From: Photobacterium sanguinicancri
GTDB lineage: Bacteria > Pseudomonadota > Gammaproteobacteria > Enterobacterales > Vibrionaceae
Direction of reading: 5' to 3'
NCBI RefSeq assembly: GCF_002265265.1
Contig: NZ_NOIF01000018.1
Location: forward strand, 1 to 46,156
Length of the DNA stretch: 46,156 bases
The position numbers and the translations under genes are program-made. The notes beneath the pieces are model-generated. The model was not told where the DNA came from. It saw only the letters and a program-made list of their open reading frames with translations, and did no database searches. Positions 37,424 through 45,960 of this stretch are shown here, one piece after another (the first letter of the stretch is position 1; the number at the start of each line of letters is the position of its first letter).

Positions 37424-40366
37424 TTAGCTCGTTTGGTTACGCTTCATTATTCTCACCACCGCCTGCTCACCCATGTCACTGCGTAAATAAGCGTTCAATT
37501 GCTCTTGGTTATCAAGAAAAGCCACATGTACTGGCGGGGCTGCTACGTTGACGTTGGGTGCTCCACCGTGCTGCATCGCCTGTTGTTGCTGCTGTTCACT
37601 TTGCATGGTTTTCATTTGATTCATCATGGTGACCATCCAGCGAAAGTTATCGGCCTGCTTCGGATTTAGCACCATCTCGTCTTTGCGCAGCATCCACGTG
37701 CCTTCATTTTTGGCTGGTACTCGGCGAATGCCATCGTGTGCCTGCCCTGCCAACGCCTGACCGGCAACAATTCCCACTGAGGCATAACCCATGGTGCGAA
37801 CTGCCGTTGATAACGCCATGCCCACTGGCGGTGGTCCGAAGCTTAATGCCTTGGTGGCCGCTTCTTCCGTTGCGACTACCATGGAAGGGATCGCCGCCAG
37901 TTTCTGGGCCGCAAACAGCAACCGATACAAACCGCCCTGCTCTTCACCCGCTTGCTTTAAAAAGTGGGTAGTTATACTGAGCTGCTGCTGGGTAAACGTT
38001 AGGGTCGATTCGGCAACTTGCGCCTGATACGCCGACCGTTCATCAGTGGCCTGTTTCTCAATATCGGTTAAATTGGCTTGATGGTCAGCCCGCAGTATTT
38101 CCCGATTAGCAAAATATTCACGTTCGAGTTCATCTTGTAGCTGCTGGTTTTCTTGGGCTTGTGCATAAGCGTATTGAAATGATTGAGAAAGACGCGCAAG
38201 CCTGTCGTTATAGGCATAGTCTTCACGGATTTTGGCTTCATTTTCCATGTCGGCTTGCATGGCCAGACGCATCAGCCATGCACCGTTGATCTCGTCTGAT
38301 TCGGCGTAGAATGCCTCTATATCGCGAGTATTTTTAGGCGTTTGCCCCTGTTTCTTATCCAGCAGTTCTGCTTCTAACAGCAAGTTCTTCGCCAGCTCTT
38401 CATTAATGCCTTTGAGTGCGCCATGCTCGATTTCATACTGCAATTTAGCGACTTCACTCGTAATGCCATGAAGTGCGATTTGCTGCTGCATTTGCGTTAA
38501 GCGGTCTTTCCCTGCATCGTTCAGCGCTTTGGCCTGTTGCAGTCTCTGAGCTTCGGCGGCTTTGTTATCGAGCTTTTGCGCTTCAAGCAGCAACTGTTCT
38601 TTCAGCTTGCCATTAATCGCTTTGAGGGCACCGTGCTCTAAGTCGTAACTGACCTTAGCCAGTTCGCTTTTCTTGCCAAATAACGCCAGTTGACGCTGCA
38701 TTAAAGTAAGCTGCTTTTGTGCCTGATTATCAGTTTTGTCATCCCGTTTTTTTTCAGGTTTAGGTTTATCTTCAGGCTTATTCCGCAACTCATACAGTTT
38801 GTCTTCAAGCGCAAGCACATCTTCTCGCCAAGACACTTCTTGCTTGCGAAGAGCCTCTATCTTGTTCAACCGCTCATCAAGATCATTCGTGCCTTTGCGC
38901 GCATGTAATGTTTCAAGCTCTGCGCTCACCAAGGCTTGTTTGGCTTGTGCTTCTGCTAATACGCTTTCAACTTGCTTTACCTGTAACGCATTCATACGAC
39001 CCAACAGGTGATCGATACGGTCGGATAGATGATCGGTTTCGGCTGCCGCTGTTTGATTTGATAACGCAAAATACCCAAGAGCGGCAACTGCCATCATCGC
39101 GATACCGGCTGGCCCACCTAGTAATGAGAGCGCAATGCCCAATGCTCGGCCCGAAACAGCAGCGGCTTGCTGTGCATTTTTGAGTGTTACCGTAGCGATA
39201 GCTAAACGCCCTCGGGCTGCGGCTAATCGTTCTTCCGCTTTTGTGGCCATTACAGCACCCACGGCTACTTTACGTTGAATTTCAAGATGACGGATTTCAG
39301 CGTGAGTTGCCAAAATCGTGGTTTGAGTGTGGCGAACCGTCATTTGAGCATCTTGAATAAGCGCTGCCGTATGGGCACGAGAGGCCACAATTTTCGACAT
39401 TTGCGCCGTTGTCATATTCATGACTGCTGCCGCTCCCCTGCCCATCGCAAGCGCCATTGTTACACCGACAGCCGTTGAGACCAGATCGGCATTGTCGGCA
39501 AAAACGTCAAGGCTGCTGGTCAGCCCTAATATAACGGGAGTGAAAGAATCGGAAATCGGTTGTTCATAGGCGGTAACGGCTTGGGTATAGGCCGTCGCTA
39601 AATCACCGTATAGCGCATTGATGTTGCCTGCTGTATTAGCTGCTGCGCCATCATAGCTTTCTAACGCTTTAACCAAGGTTTCAGCAAAGAAATCAGAGGT
39701 GACTTTTCCATCATTGACCAGTTTGCGAAACCCACCCGATGCCAGCCCAGCAGCTTTATCCATTTTGGTTAGCAGCCCTGGTAATGGCTCGGTGGTTTGG
39801 TTCAGCTCTTCGGCACGAACAGTCTGGCTCGCCATCGCTTGCTGTAGACCGAACATACTCTGATTGAGCTGTTCATTCGTCGCACCATAAGTACTAGCGG
39901 CATTGCTCATGCCTTCGAAAATAGCGATAGTCTGCTGTTTGGTGATCATGCCCGCATCTTCTACCGAAGCGACACGTGCGTAATTGCCCGCCATTTCAAG
40001 CATGGCTTTATTGTGATCTTTACTGACCTCAATCAGATACTGTTCAGTATCAATCCACGCTTGTTGGCTGCCGACTAACGCAGTTATACGGGTACGGATA
40101 TCCTGATAGGCACCCAGTCGGTCGGTTGCCTTCTGGGCAGCCGCAATGGCAGAGAACCCCGCAGCCGCACCAAACAGTTGATTACGCAGTGACAACATCT
40201 GCCCTTCAAGCGCATCCGACTGATGATTCATAGTGCGCATTTGACGGCCAGTGGTGGCAGATTGGTTACCTAATGCCGCTACCGCATTGTCTGCGCCGCG
40301 AACCTGACCGACGAACTGCTTGTTTTCTGCGTCAAAGCGCAGGGTAAATTTCAGATCTTTACTCAC
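37424..40366 (-). CDS. Phage tail tape measure protein
   Basis: 980-residue protein that sets tail length and probably forms the DNA channel. The N-terminal tape measure domain spans about 60-260 (IRTRITALVGS, YARVASVEDAGMITKQQ, QSMFGLQQAMASQTVRAEELNQ, TEPLPGLLTKM). Hydrophobic segments near 300-320 and 405-430 (GIALSLLGGPAGIAMMAVAALGY) are usual for the family. Residues 553-602 and 623-672 are a duplicated unit, with 30 of 50 positions identical. Long coiled coils fill the rest. The start overlaps the GT chaperone by 8 nt. The length predicts a tail in the normal siphophage range (about 0.15 nm per residue gives roughly 145 nm). Confidence 0.93.
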   Translation of the reverse strand: MSKDLKFTLRFDAENKQFVGQVRGADNAVAALGNQSATTGRQMRTMNHQSDALEGQMLSLRNQLFGAAAGFSAIAAAQKATDRLGAYQDIRTRITALVGSQQAWIDTEQYLIEVSKDHNKAMLEMAGNYARVASVEDAGMITKQQTIAIFEGMSNAASTYGATNEQLNQSMFGLQQAMASQTVRAEELNQTTEPLPGLLTKMDKAAGLASGGFRKLVNDGKVTSDFFAETLVKALESYDGAAANTAGNINALYGDLATAYTQAVTAYEQPISDSFTPVILGLTSSLDVFADNADLVSTAVGVTMALAMGRGAAAVMNMTTAQMSKIVASRAHTAALIQDAQMTVRHTQTTILATHAEIRHLEIQRKVAVGAVMATKAEERLAAARGRLAIATVTLKNAQQAAAVSGRALGIALSLLGGPAGIAMMAVAALGYFALSNQTAAAETDHLSDRIDHLLGRMNALQVKQVESVLAEAQAKQALVSAELETLHARKGTNDLDERLNKIEALRKQEVSWREDVLALEDKLYELRNKPEDKPKPEKKRDDKTDNQAQKQLTLMQRQLALFGKKSELAKVSYDLEHGALKAINGKLKEQLLLEAQKLDNKAAEAQRLQQAKALNDAGKDRLTQMQQQIALHGITSEVAKLQYEIEHGALKGINEELAKNLLLEAELLDKKQGQTPKNTRDIEAFYAESDEINGAWLMRLAMQADMENEAKIREDYAYNDRLARLSQSFQYAYAQAQENQQLQDELEREYFANREILRADHQANLTDIEKQATDERSAYQAQVAESTLTFTQQQLSITTHFLKQAGEEQGGLYRLLFAAQKLAAIPSMVVATEEAATKALSFGPPPVGMALSTAVRTMGYASVGIVAGQALAGQAHDGIRRVPAKNEGTWMLRKDEMVLNPKQADNFRWMVTMMNQMKTMQSEQQQQQAMQHGGAPNVNVAAPPVHVAFLDNQEQLNAYLRSDMGEQAVVRIMKRNQTS

Positions 40367-41035
40367 GCTGGTTCAGTTCCTCGGCCATGACGCTGGCGAT
40401 TGATTTGAGTTTTTGATAATCATCGGGATTGATACCACGGCCAGACAATTCAGCGTCGGCTTTGACCTGACAGACATCCATGCCTAAGCAACACACCCCA
40501 TTCCAGCGCAGAAACGCGGGAATAGTGAGCCACCATTCGAGCACGTCGGCATGCTCTTGCCACACTTCGATCGTTTCACTGGTGTCATCATTCGTTGTAG
40601 GTTCAGGGGGTTGACTTACCCCCCAACAAGTCAGCTCTTGTTGCCAATCTTGTTCATCTTTCGCAGTGACGGGCTGGCGCTTAATCGCTTCCCGTACTGC
40701 GTCTAGGAGTTTTTTTTGCTGGCCTGCCCGCTCATGGCTTTCATGTATGCGGATAAGGCTCCGGCTGTGAAATGCTGATTTAAACAAGCCGCTTTGAGGT
40801 TTTCTGGGGTAAATACCAATGATTCACCGCTTTCGTCAGCAATGCCCGACCAGCCAGTGATCACCTCGGTAAACAGTTCCACATCCCCTTTACGGCTCAG
40901 TTCGGTAAAGGTTTTGCTGTCTACTATTTTAAAATCGAGCGTCATGTCGAAGGCTTCCACCTTGCCACCATCTACTGGCACATTAATACTGACAGGCCAT
41001 GCTTTTACTTTTCTTTCTGCTACAAGTTTGAACAT
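40359..41035 (-). CDS. Tail assembly chaperone fusion GT (by -1 frameshift)
   Basis: Longer tail chaperone made when ribosomes slip back one base at 40709-40715 near the end of G. The predicted product is 225 residues: 109 from G, then LLDAVREAIKRQPV and onward from the -1 frame. The T part contains WLTIPAFLRWNGVCCLGMDV, like DUF1799, the usual partner of G in this phage type. GT joins the tape measure with the tube protein and leaves before the tail is complete. The T part has no good start of its own, which supports the frameshift. The T frame ends 8 nt inside the tape measure gene. Confidence 0.85.
40703..41035 (-). CDS. Tail assembly chaperone G
   Basis: 110-residue protein just after the tail tube gene, in the position of lambda gpG. 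It starts MFKLVAERKVKAWPVSINVP; the main frame stops at TAG (40703-40705) immediately after the slippery sequence. Most of the protein is predicted to be produced in this short form; a minority continues as GT. A conserved beta-rich N-terminal half (VNVPVDGGKVEAFDMTLDF-like) is usual for these chaperones. The frame and the overlap with T are clear; the name rests on position and the frameshift. Confidence 0.82.
   Translation of the reverse strand: MFKLVAERKVKAWPVSINVPVDGGKVEAFDMTLDFKIVDSKTFTELSRKGDVELFTEVITGWSGIADESGESLVFTPENLKAACLNQHFTAGALSAYMKAMSGQASKKNS
40709..40715 (-). promoter_or_regulatory. Slippery sequence A AAA AAC for -1 frameshift
   Basis: On the minus strand the heptamer A AAA AAC lies in frame with gene G, inside a run of eight A, followed by TCC TAG. 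A -1 slip at AAA-AAC leads directly to CTC CTA GAC in the T frame, which stays open to 40359. This is the classic arrangement for lambda-type G/GT chaperones. Confidence 0.88.
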
Positions 41036-41092
41036 GAGGATTTTCCTTAGGGTCGAGTAACGAGAGACTAGAAGCTAGTTCCTAGCTTCTGT

Positions 41093-42025
41093 CTATCGGG
41101 TAATAAATTGGTCGGCATTAGAGATAATGCGCAGCGGTATACTGTAGGTTTGGGTGCCGTCTTGCTCGCCATAGCTTGGGCGACCAAGTTGCACTCGTGG
41201 GCTTTGCCAAACCACCTGATTACCGATTGAGCCATTAGTGAACACCAATTCGTGCTCTTCACCAGCTTGCGCCAATGCAAACACATCCAGCTCTATCAGC
41301 TTCGGTGCTTCAATCACCATGGTGGCGGTCGGCTGGTAGTCGGTGATCATCACTTCTTCATGACCGACATATTCCTGATACGGCACTTGGTTGGCCTGAT
41401 CATATTCAAGAGAAATGAGCTTAGCGGCAGTGCCATCGATGGTGAAACTGGAGTGCTGTACCCCAATTTTTAGCGGTGTAAGCCAGGTCGAAAAATCGGG
41501 TGCGGGATGTGCCTGCGCCTCTGCCGGTACATGCAGACCAGTAAAGGCAAACTTGATCCCACCGAAGGCTTTTGCCGCCGCATTAAACGCCAGACTGCCC
41601 CTTGTGCCAACGACTTTATGTAAGGTGCCCGACTGGTAGTAATAGAGTGTTAGGCTACCTGTTGCATCGTCATCGATGCTGTAAACGGTCTGGCTATTTT
41701 CAGCATTTTCGGTGACCCGACGCAAACAGGCTGCCATCAGATCGCCCCACGGTGCGGCCTTGGCCGGATGTGCCGATGCAGCCAAATCTACCGTAAATTC
41801 AACCGAGACATACACCTCGGTCATGATTTCAGCTGACTGACCCAAAGTGCCATCGTCATATTCCAGAGCCTGAGATTCACCCGCGAGCGGTGTAATAGAA
41901 AACTCACGCCCCAGTACATGCTTCATTACCGCACCATTGGCAATGTTTTCAGCCGACAGCCCATCGACGCCATAGGTTGTTTCGGGCACAAAGCCGATGA
42001 TTTTTTTTCGTTCTTTACGAGCCAT
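41093..42025 (-). CDS. Phage major tail tube protein
   Basis: 310-residue protein that probably builds the tail tube. It starts MARKERKKIIGFVPETTYG, with the usual tube-protein N-terminus (…PETTYGVD…) and an Ig-like or beta-rich C-terminal part ending PSYGEQDGTQTYSIPLRII. It lies upstream of the G/GT chaperones and tape measure, which is the usual place. There is no contractile sheath gene next to it, so the tail is non-contractile. Its start overlaps the tail-terminator-like gene by 11 nt. Confidence 0.78.
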   Translation of the reverse strand: MARKERKKIIGFVPETTYGVDGLSAENIANGAVMKHVLGREFSITPLAGESQALEYDDGTLGQSAEIMTEVYVSVEFTVDLAASAHPAKAAPWGDLMAACLRRVTENAENSQTVYSIDDDATGSLTLYYYQSGTLHKVVGTRGSLAFNAAAKAFGGIKFAFTGLHVPAEAQAHPAPDFSTWLTPLKIGVQHSSFTIDGTAAKLISLEYDQANQVPYQEYVGHEEVMITDYQPTATMVIEAPKLIELDVFALAQAGEEHELVFTNGSIGNQVVWQSPRVQLGRPSYGEQDGTQTYSIPLRIISNADQFITR

Positions 42026-42458
42026 AACTGTTTTGGTCCTCGGTATATTCCGTTACAAATTGATCGAGCCATGTCGCCCGCCCGCTCTCTACAGCCAGTA
42101 GCCGACCACTACCCAGCCAGTACGGCTCAAACTCGTCATCCCCTGACCAGCCAAACAGCCGTTTTTTCAGTTCATCGCGCAGCGGCTTCCAGTTGAGTGG
42201 CTTACTGTTACTGCTGGCATCAACAATCACCACACCCACGGTTACCGTGACGGTTTGCAGGTAAGCACCGCAGCCACGCACATCAGGCTGCGGAGAATCA
42301 CCCACTTGAAACACATACAGCGATGGGGTTCTTACTGTTTTGCTGCGCTTCAAGTCCAGCTGCGTCAACGAATCAAGTTCATATACGTCAATCCAGGGCG
42401 GCTTGCCTTCAACCGTTGATTTCAATCTCTCTACTGTTAATTTGATAAGATCGGCCAT
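42015..42458 (-). CDS. Putative tail terminator / gp37-like protein
   Basis: 147-residue protein between the gp36-like gene and the tail tube. It contains TVRTPSLYVFQVGDSPQPDVRGCGAY and a TVTVTVGVVIVDAS strand pair, similar to gp37/tail terminator-type proteins of Mu-like phages that cap the tail tube. No motif proves the role; position is the main evidence. The start codon overlaps the preceding stop. Confidence 0.6.
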   Translation of the reverse strand: MADLIKLTVERLKSTVEGKPPWIDVYELDSLTQLDLKRSKTVRTPSLYVFQVGDSPQPDVRGCGAYLQTVTVTVGVVIVDASSNSKPLNWKPLRDELKKRLFGWSGDDEFEPYWLGSGRLLAVESGRATWLDQFVTEYTEDQNSYGS

Positions 42459-42892
42459 CAGATAAACCCTTTCGCATGACCGCGACTAAACACACTGCCT
42501 GCACTGGTAATGGTGGCGGTGTTGTTGCTCTCGGCTCTGGCATTGTTACTGTCTAAACCCAACTGCAATATGCCGCGTCCCACCTTTTCCAGATAACTGA
42601 TGCCATCTTTATAGCGCTTGGCTACTTGGTGTTCATCACCCAGCACGTCATCATTAAGGTAGTAACGAGCCAAATCACAGGCCGTTCTTGTTAACACCCG
42701 AGGGACAATATGGAGTGGCAGACTATATCTGCCACCCAGATAGCCATCGATGGTGGCGCTGGCATCATCCACCGCTTGGTTCAGCACGGTGTCAACAATG
42801 CCACCAGCACTGCCATCACGGTCGGTCAGCTCGGTCAGTTCCTCTTCACCAAAGCGGGTAATCATGTCATCTCGGGTGCAATACATCGCCAT
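42458..42892 (-). CDS. Mu gp36-like head-tail protein (DUF1320)
   Basis: 144-residue protein of the DUF1320/gp36 family, likely a head-tail connector. The family pattern MYCTRDDMITRFGEEELTELTDRD followed by ATIDGYLGGRYSLPL and LTRTACDLARYYL is present (about residues 3-85). The C-terminal part is serine- and asparagine-rich and probably flexible. Start and stop overlap both neighbours by one base, as is usual in this late operon. Confidence 0.85.
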   Translation of the reverse strand: MAMYCTRDDMITRFGEEELTELTDRDGSAGGIVDTVLNQAVDDASATIDGYLGGRYSLPLHIVPRVLTRTACDLARYYLNDDVLGDEHQVAKRYKDGISYLEKVGRGILQLGLDSNNARAESNNTATITSAGSVFSRGHAKGFI

Positions 42893-43353
42893 TACTCCGC
42901 GTTATCAGCCTGCTCAGCAGCCAGCTTCTGATAATCCACCCAGGCATCATCGCGCTGGCTGGCGGTAACCGAATGACCTACCAGCTTTGATAGCGCATCG
43001 ACCTGCGGCTTATTACCTGTGGTGAAGTGGTCAGGGTTTTCAGGGTCAAGCTGGCTAATCGCTGAAATCAGCGTGATTTGCTCGTTAATTTGAACTTTGG
43101 TCTGCTGGTCAGTTACACCGCCAGATACACTTCCTTGAACCAGGTTCCCTGACGCACCGTCTGGCGAACTTGCTTCGGCACACGACACAGCAAGTCGCGG
43201 GTCAGCTTCGAGCATGGCCAACTGGGAGCATGTGATGGTGTTCGGCTCCAGTACGTTTTCACCTGTGTTGAACGCCATGCCTGCGCGGCGATAGCCGCCA
43301 TGTGCAAGACTTTGAACAACCAGCTTTTTAGCGATAACAGTTTGCTGCGCCAT
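42892..43353 (-). CDS. FluMu N-terminal domain phage protein
   Basis: 153-residue protein with a FluMu-N type pattern: VVQSLAHGGYRRAGMAFNTG followed by ITCSQLAMLEADPRLAVS (about residues 12-58). The C-terminal region has a short helical part (QPQVDALSKLVGHSVTAS-like). Proteins of this type lie between the major head protein and gp36 in Mu-like prophages, for example in Haemophilus FluMu; their function is unknown. A GGAG site is 11 nt upstream; a nearer ATG is in another frame. Confidence 0.78.
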   Translation of the reverse strand: MAQQTVIAKKLVVQSLAHGGYRRAGMAFNTGENVLEPNTITCSQLAMLEADPRLAVSCAEASSPDGASGNLVQGSVSGGVTDQQTKVQINEQITLISAISQLDPENPDHFTTGNKPQVDALSKLVGHSVTASQRDDAWVDYQKLAAEQADNAE

Positions 43354-43424
43354 GACATTGTGATCTCCATATTCAAATCAAGAAGGATGAAAGTGGGCCT
43401 AAACCCACCTTCAGGTGCGACGAG

Positions 43425-44324
43425 TTACGCCAACCAAGGCACCACGACCAGCTCAACGGCTTTGTAGTTGGTGTTCGATTCGCCCTGCGCTTTGTTTTCT
43501 GCTTCCAGCACCTTCTTCGCGGCACTGCGATTGCTTGGTCCGCACACCAACACGTTAGCCATAATTCCCAACGGTCGACCTTCATCTGATTTGAAGGCCA
43601 TCATGGTTTCGATTCCACTGTCGAAATTGGCGTCGGTTAATGCCGCTTTAGATGCAAAGGCTTGCTGCCAGAACGCGAGCCCCCAGTTACCACGTCCATC
43701 GACGCCATAAAGATATTCATCCGCCATGAACACATGATCTGACTGACCTGCATCTGTTTTTGCATTAAGGCGATAGTCTTTTCGTTTCTGGTAAATGAAC
43801 GGTTTTAAAGGTCGGCGGGTATCAAGCAGGAACCACGGGGCTCCCGAACCTGCCTGCATGTTCGACACAGATTCTTCTTTACCCGTTGCTGAGTTCACTA
43901 CTGGATGGTCGGCATCGAAGAAGTACTGACCGTCATAACATTTGGTGGTAAAGCCTGCTGCCATTAGGGCAAACAGCATTTCGTCAGGATGTGATGCACT
44001 GGCGTAACCCATTTCTTGATACAGCGGCATAAACACACCGTAGGCATCGTCATCAATGGCTTCAGCAGGAATACCCACGGTTGATTCATACTTTTTGTTC
44101 TTGAGCGTGTAATCATGACTGGCTAGTTTTTTGACCTGACGGTCACCTACCCATTCACGCAATCGGGGAAACTGACCTAGCCAGGTATAGGCTTCCGCCG
44201 AGGTCGATGACGGCACCATGGTGGCGAACTGCGGCCACAACGGTTTATAGCTGCCGCTACCGGTGTTAAACGCAGTTTTAACCGCTGTATAAAGGGCGCT
44301 TAAATTATTTTGATTAATATCCAC
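43425..44324 (-). CDS. Mu-like major head protein gpT
   Basis: Major capsid subunit. The start is taken as GTG at 44324, giving 299 residues (MDINQNNLSALYTAVKTAFN), because GGAG lies 8 nt upstream; an earlier in-frame GTG at 44333 directly abuts GGA and has no usable spacing. Family blocks are SSTSAEAYTWLGQFPRLREWVGDR, LKNKKYESTVGIPAEAIDDD, MAAGFTTKCYDGQYFFDADHP and WFLLDTRRPLKPFIYQKRKDY, all typical of the Mu gpT family (PF10124). It follows the cement protein and the protease-scaffold gene, the normal order for Mu-like heads. Confidence 0.94.
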   Translation of the reverse strand: MDINQNNLSALYTAVKTAFNTGSGSYKPLWPQFATMVPSSTSAEAYTWLGQFPRLREWVGDRQVKKLASHDYTLKNKKYESTVGIPAEAIDDDAYGVFMPLYQEMGYASASHPDEMLFALMAAGFTTKCYDGQYFFDADHPVVNSATGKEESVSNMQAGSGAPWFLLDTRRPLKPFIYQKRKDYRLNAKTDAGQSDHVFMADEYLYGVDGRGNWGLAFWQQAFASKAALTDANFDSGIETMMAFKSDEGRPLGIMANVLVCGPSNRSAAKKVLEAENKAQGESNTNYKAVELVVVPWLA

Positions 44325-44370
44325 TTTGTTCACTCCAACACTATTTATGTCTGTGCTATTTCACGCCCAG

Positions 44371-44757
44371 CTATTTGATTCCCAACCACACCCACACACC
44401 GTCACTTTCTACTTGGGTGATCACCCCAGCTTTAGGGCGCGCATTAGTATCACTGCTGATGGACAAGCTGCCTTCATCAACAAAGAAGGCATCTGAACCC
44501 ACATCGGCATTATCAATATCACCGCTGTTAAGAAACTTATGCTCACCAACCTCGACACCAATACGGGTTTCACCATCAAAACCTGTGGTGTTGTCTACAC
44601 CGAGGTTCGACACACCAGCACAGATGTTGGCAGGCGCGGCACTGGCAAAACCGATGGCTAGCCCTGCTGCCAACATCACCACTGCATTACCGCCAATGTA
44701 CTGGCCGCCTTTGATCGGATAATCACGACGGGTGCCCGTTCGTTTTGCTGTTCCCAT
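44371..44757 (-). CDS. Putative capsid cement / decoration protein
   Basis: 128-residue protein between the Mu I-like protease and gpT. It is glycine- and alanine-rich with beta strands and starts MGTAKRTGTRRDYPIKGGQ, then has an alternating hydrophobic segment (VVMLAAGLAIGFASAAPA) and ends VWVWLGIK. Similar small proteins at this place (DUF2190-like) stabilise the capsid. The start overlaps the stop of the protease gene by one base. The assignment rests on place, size and composition. Confidence 0.6.
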   Translation of the reverse strand: MGTAKRTGTRRDYPIKGGQYIGGNAVVMLAAGLAIGFASAAPANICAGVSNLGVDNTTGFDGETRIGVEVGEHKFLNSGDIDNADVGSDAFFVDEGSLSISSDTNARPKAGVITQVESDGVWVWLGIK

Positions 44758-45314
44758 TAGCTGTTTTCCTTTTTCGCTGCCAAGAACGCGGTTTTATCAA
44801 GATCACATGCCTTGAGCACTGCCAGCTCTTCTGCTGTTAGATCGTCATCGTTCTTGGTCTGTTTAGAGATGTGTGTTTGCTGGGTTGCCGTTTGTTGCGA
44901 AGTGAGGGCTGCAATGGCTGGGCGCTTTTCAAGCATTGCCGACAACGCAACAACGCCTTGTTGTTCACCAAACTGTTTTAAGTAGTCGGTTTCTGCTTCA
45001 ACAATCTGGCCTTTGTCTTTCGCGGCTTTAATCACGGAATCAATACCTGTTGAATCTGTACCCGCTTTTAAAACAGCCAGTTCACCGACCACGCCGTTAT
45101 AGGCATCGATAGTGACGAACTGAGTTAGATCGACAGCTTTGCCCTTATCTGCGGTTAATGCTGCCACCTGAGTTTTCAGATTCTTGCTTTCGGTCGCCTT
45201 GGTTTGCAGGGCATCGAGGGCTGTTAATGCGGCCTGCCCTTGCTCTTCGGTTAAGGTGTCTTCTGTTGGGGTGATACCTAACTTACCGAGCAGTTTTTTC
45301 AGTAGTTCATTCAC
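44757..45314 (-). CDS. Nested scaffold protein with internal in-frame start (Mu Z-like)
   Basis: A GTG at 45314, in the same frame as the protease gene, has GGAGG 8 nt upstream, a far better ribosome-binding site than the protease gene's own start. It would give 185 residues beginning (M)NELLKKLLGKLGITPTEDT. The predicted product is largely helical, charged and rich in Ala, Lys and Glu, as expected for a scaffold. Phage Mu encodes scaffold Z inside gene I in the same way, and lambda Nu3 inside C. Nothing here proves that it is made. Confidence 0.72.
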   Translation of the reverse strand: MNELLKKLLGKLGITPTEDTLTEEQGQAALTALDALQTKATESKNLKTQVAALTADKGKAVDLTQFVTIDAYNGVVGELAVLKAGTDSTGIDSVIKAAKDKGQIVEAETDYLKQFGEQQGVVALSAMLEKRPAIAALTSQQTATQQTHISKQTKNDDDLTAEELAVLKACDLDKTAFLAAKKENS

Positions 45315-45941
45315 ATTACGATCCTCCGTTTGACCGTATAGGTTAATTTCGGTGCCGATATCGGCGGTGTGGGCATTCAATCTGAGATTGAAGTCAGCTG
45401 TCTTTTCTGCGTACAGGGCTGCCAGTGATTCCATGCCGACGACACCGGGATCATTGGTAATAGCCGCCATGCGCAGCAGTAACGGGTGACCGTGTTTGTT
45501 GTAGGGGAAAACAGCAGAAAGAAAGGCGTACTCTTTGGCGTCAATATGGCCTTTAGCGGTATTGGTCCAGTCGGGGCGAATATATAAACCCTGCCCTTCA
45601 CGCCACTCGATATCGACGTCACTGTTTAGCCAGCCTGATGCAATGGCCTTTTGACCATTTTCTGCGGTATTGAGGGTTTGATGTTCGTAATCAATCAGGA
45701 CTTTGGGGGCTGTGGCTTTGGTGGCCGCTATCATCTGCGCGGCAATATCGGCATTAAGGTGCCAATAGCCATCGGCGGTATCGTGGGGGCGACCGTCGCG
45801 GGCCTTGAATTTACCCGCAGGTAGCAGCTGATGCCAGCCGTCTTCTGACTGGTTTAAGTCAGCAACTAGTACAGCAAGATTACCAGTAAGGTTGGCAGAT
45901 AAAACTGCCTGAGCGATATGAGTGCGTTTTGATGTTTTCAT
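44757..45941 (-). CDS. Mu I-like head maturation protease with scaffold domain
   Basis: 394-residue protein that probably cuts scaffold and head proteins during capsid maturation. The N-terminal half (about 1-200) has the Mu-like protease pattern: WHQLLPAGKFKARDGRPHD, then KVLIDYEHQTLN with the family Asp-Tyr-Glu-His-Gln motif, and FLSAVFPYNKHGHPLLLRMAAIT. The C-terminal half (about 210-394) is helical and acts as scaffold, and is also predicted to be made alone from an internal GTG. The first ATG (45941) lacks a ribosome-binding site and sits in a hairpin, so expression may be weak or regulated. It opens the phage late gene block in this window. Confidence 0.88.
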   Translation of the reverse strand: MKTSKRTHIAQAVLSANLTGNLAVLVADLNQSEDGWHQLLPAGKFKARDGRPHDTADGYWHLNADIAAQMIAATKATAPKVLIDYEHQTLNTAENGQKAIASGWLNSDVDIEWREGQGLYIRPDWTNTAKGHIDAKEYAFLSAVFPYNKHGHPLLLRMAAITNDPGVVGMESLAALYAEKTADFNLRLNAHTADIGTEINLYGQTEDRNVNELLKKLLGKLGITPTEDTLTEEQGQAALTALDALQTKATESKNLKTQVAALTADKGKAVDLTQFVTIDAYNGVVGELAVLKAGTDSTGIDSVIKAAKDKGQIVEAETDYLKQFGEQQGVVALSAMLEKRPAIAALTSQQTATQQTHISKQTKNDDDLTAEELAVLKACDLDKTAFLAAKKENS

Positions 45942-45960
45942 AGCGCCAGTGTGGCGCTAT
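45940..45960 (-). promoter_or_regulatory. Hairpin covering the protease start codon
   Basis: On the minus strand ATAGCGCCA and TGGCGCTAT form a 9-bp stem with a 3-nt loop, and the ATG at 45941 begins in the right arm. No ribosome-binding site is visible upstream. It could limit translation of the protease relative to the nested scaffold. Confidence 0.55.

Noticed and set aside
43113..43376. Alternative frame starting at an ATG nearer to the ribosome site of the FluMu-N gene
   Set aside because: The product is unlike any phage family and the overlapping FluMu-N frame is clearly conserved.
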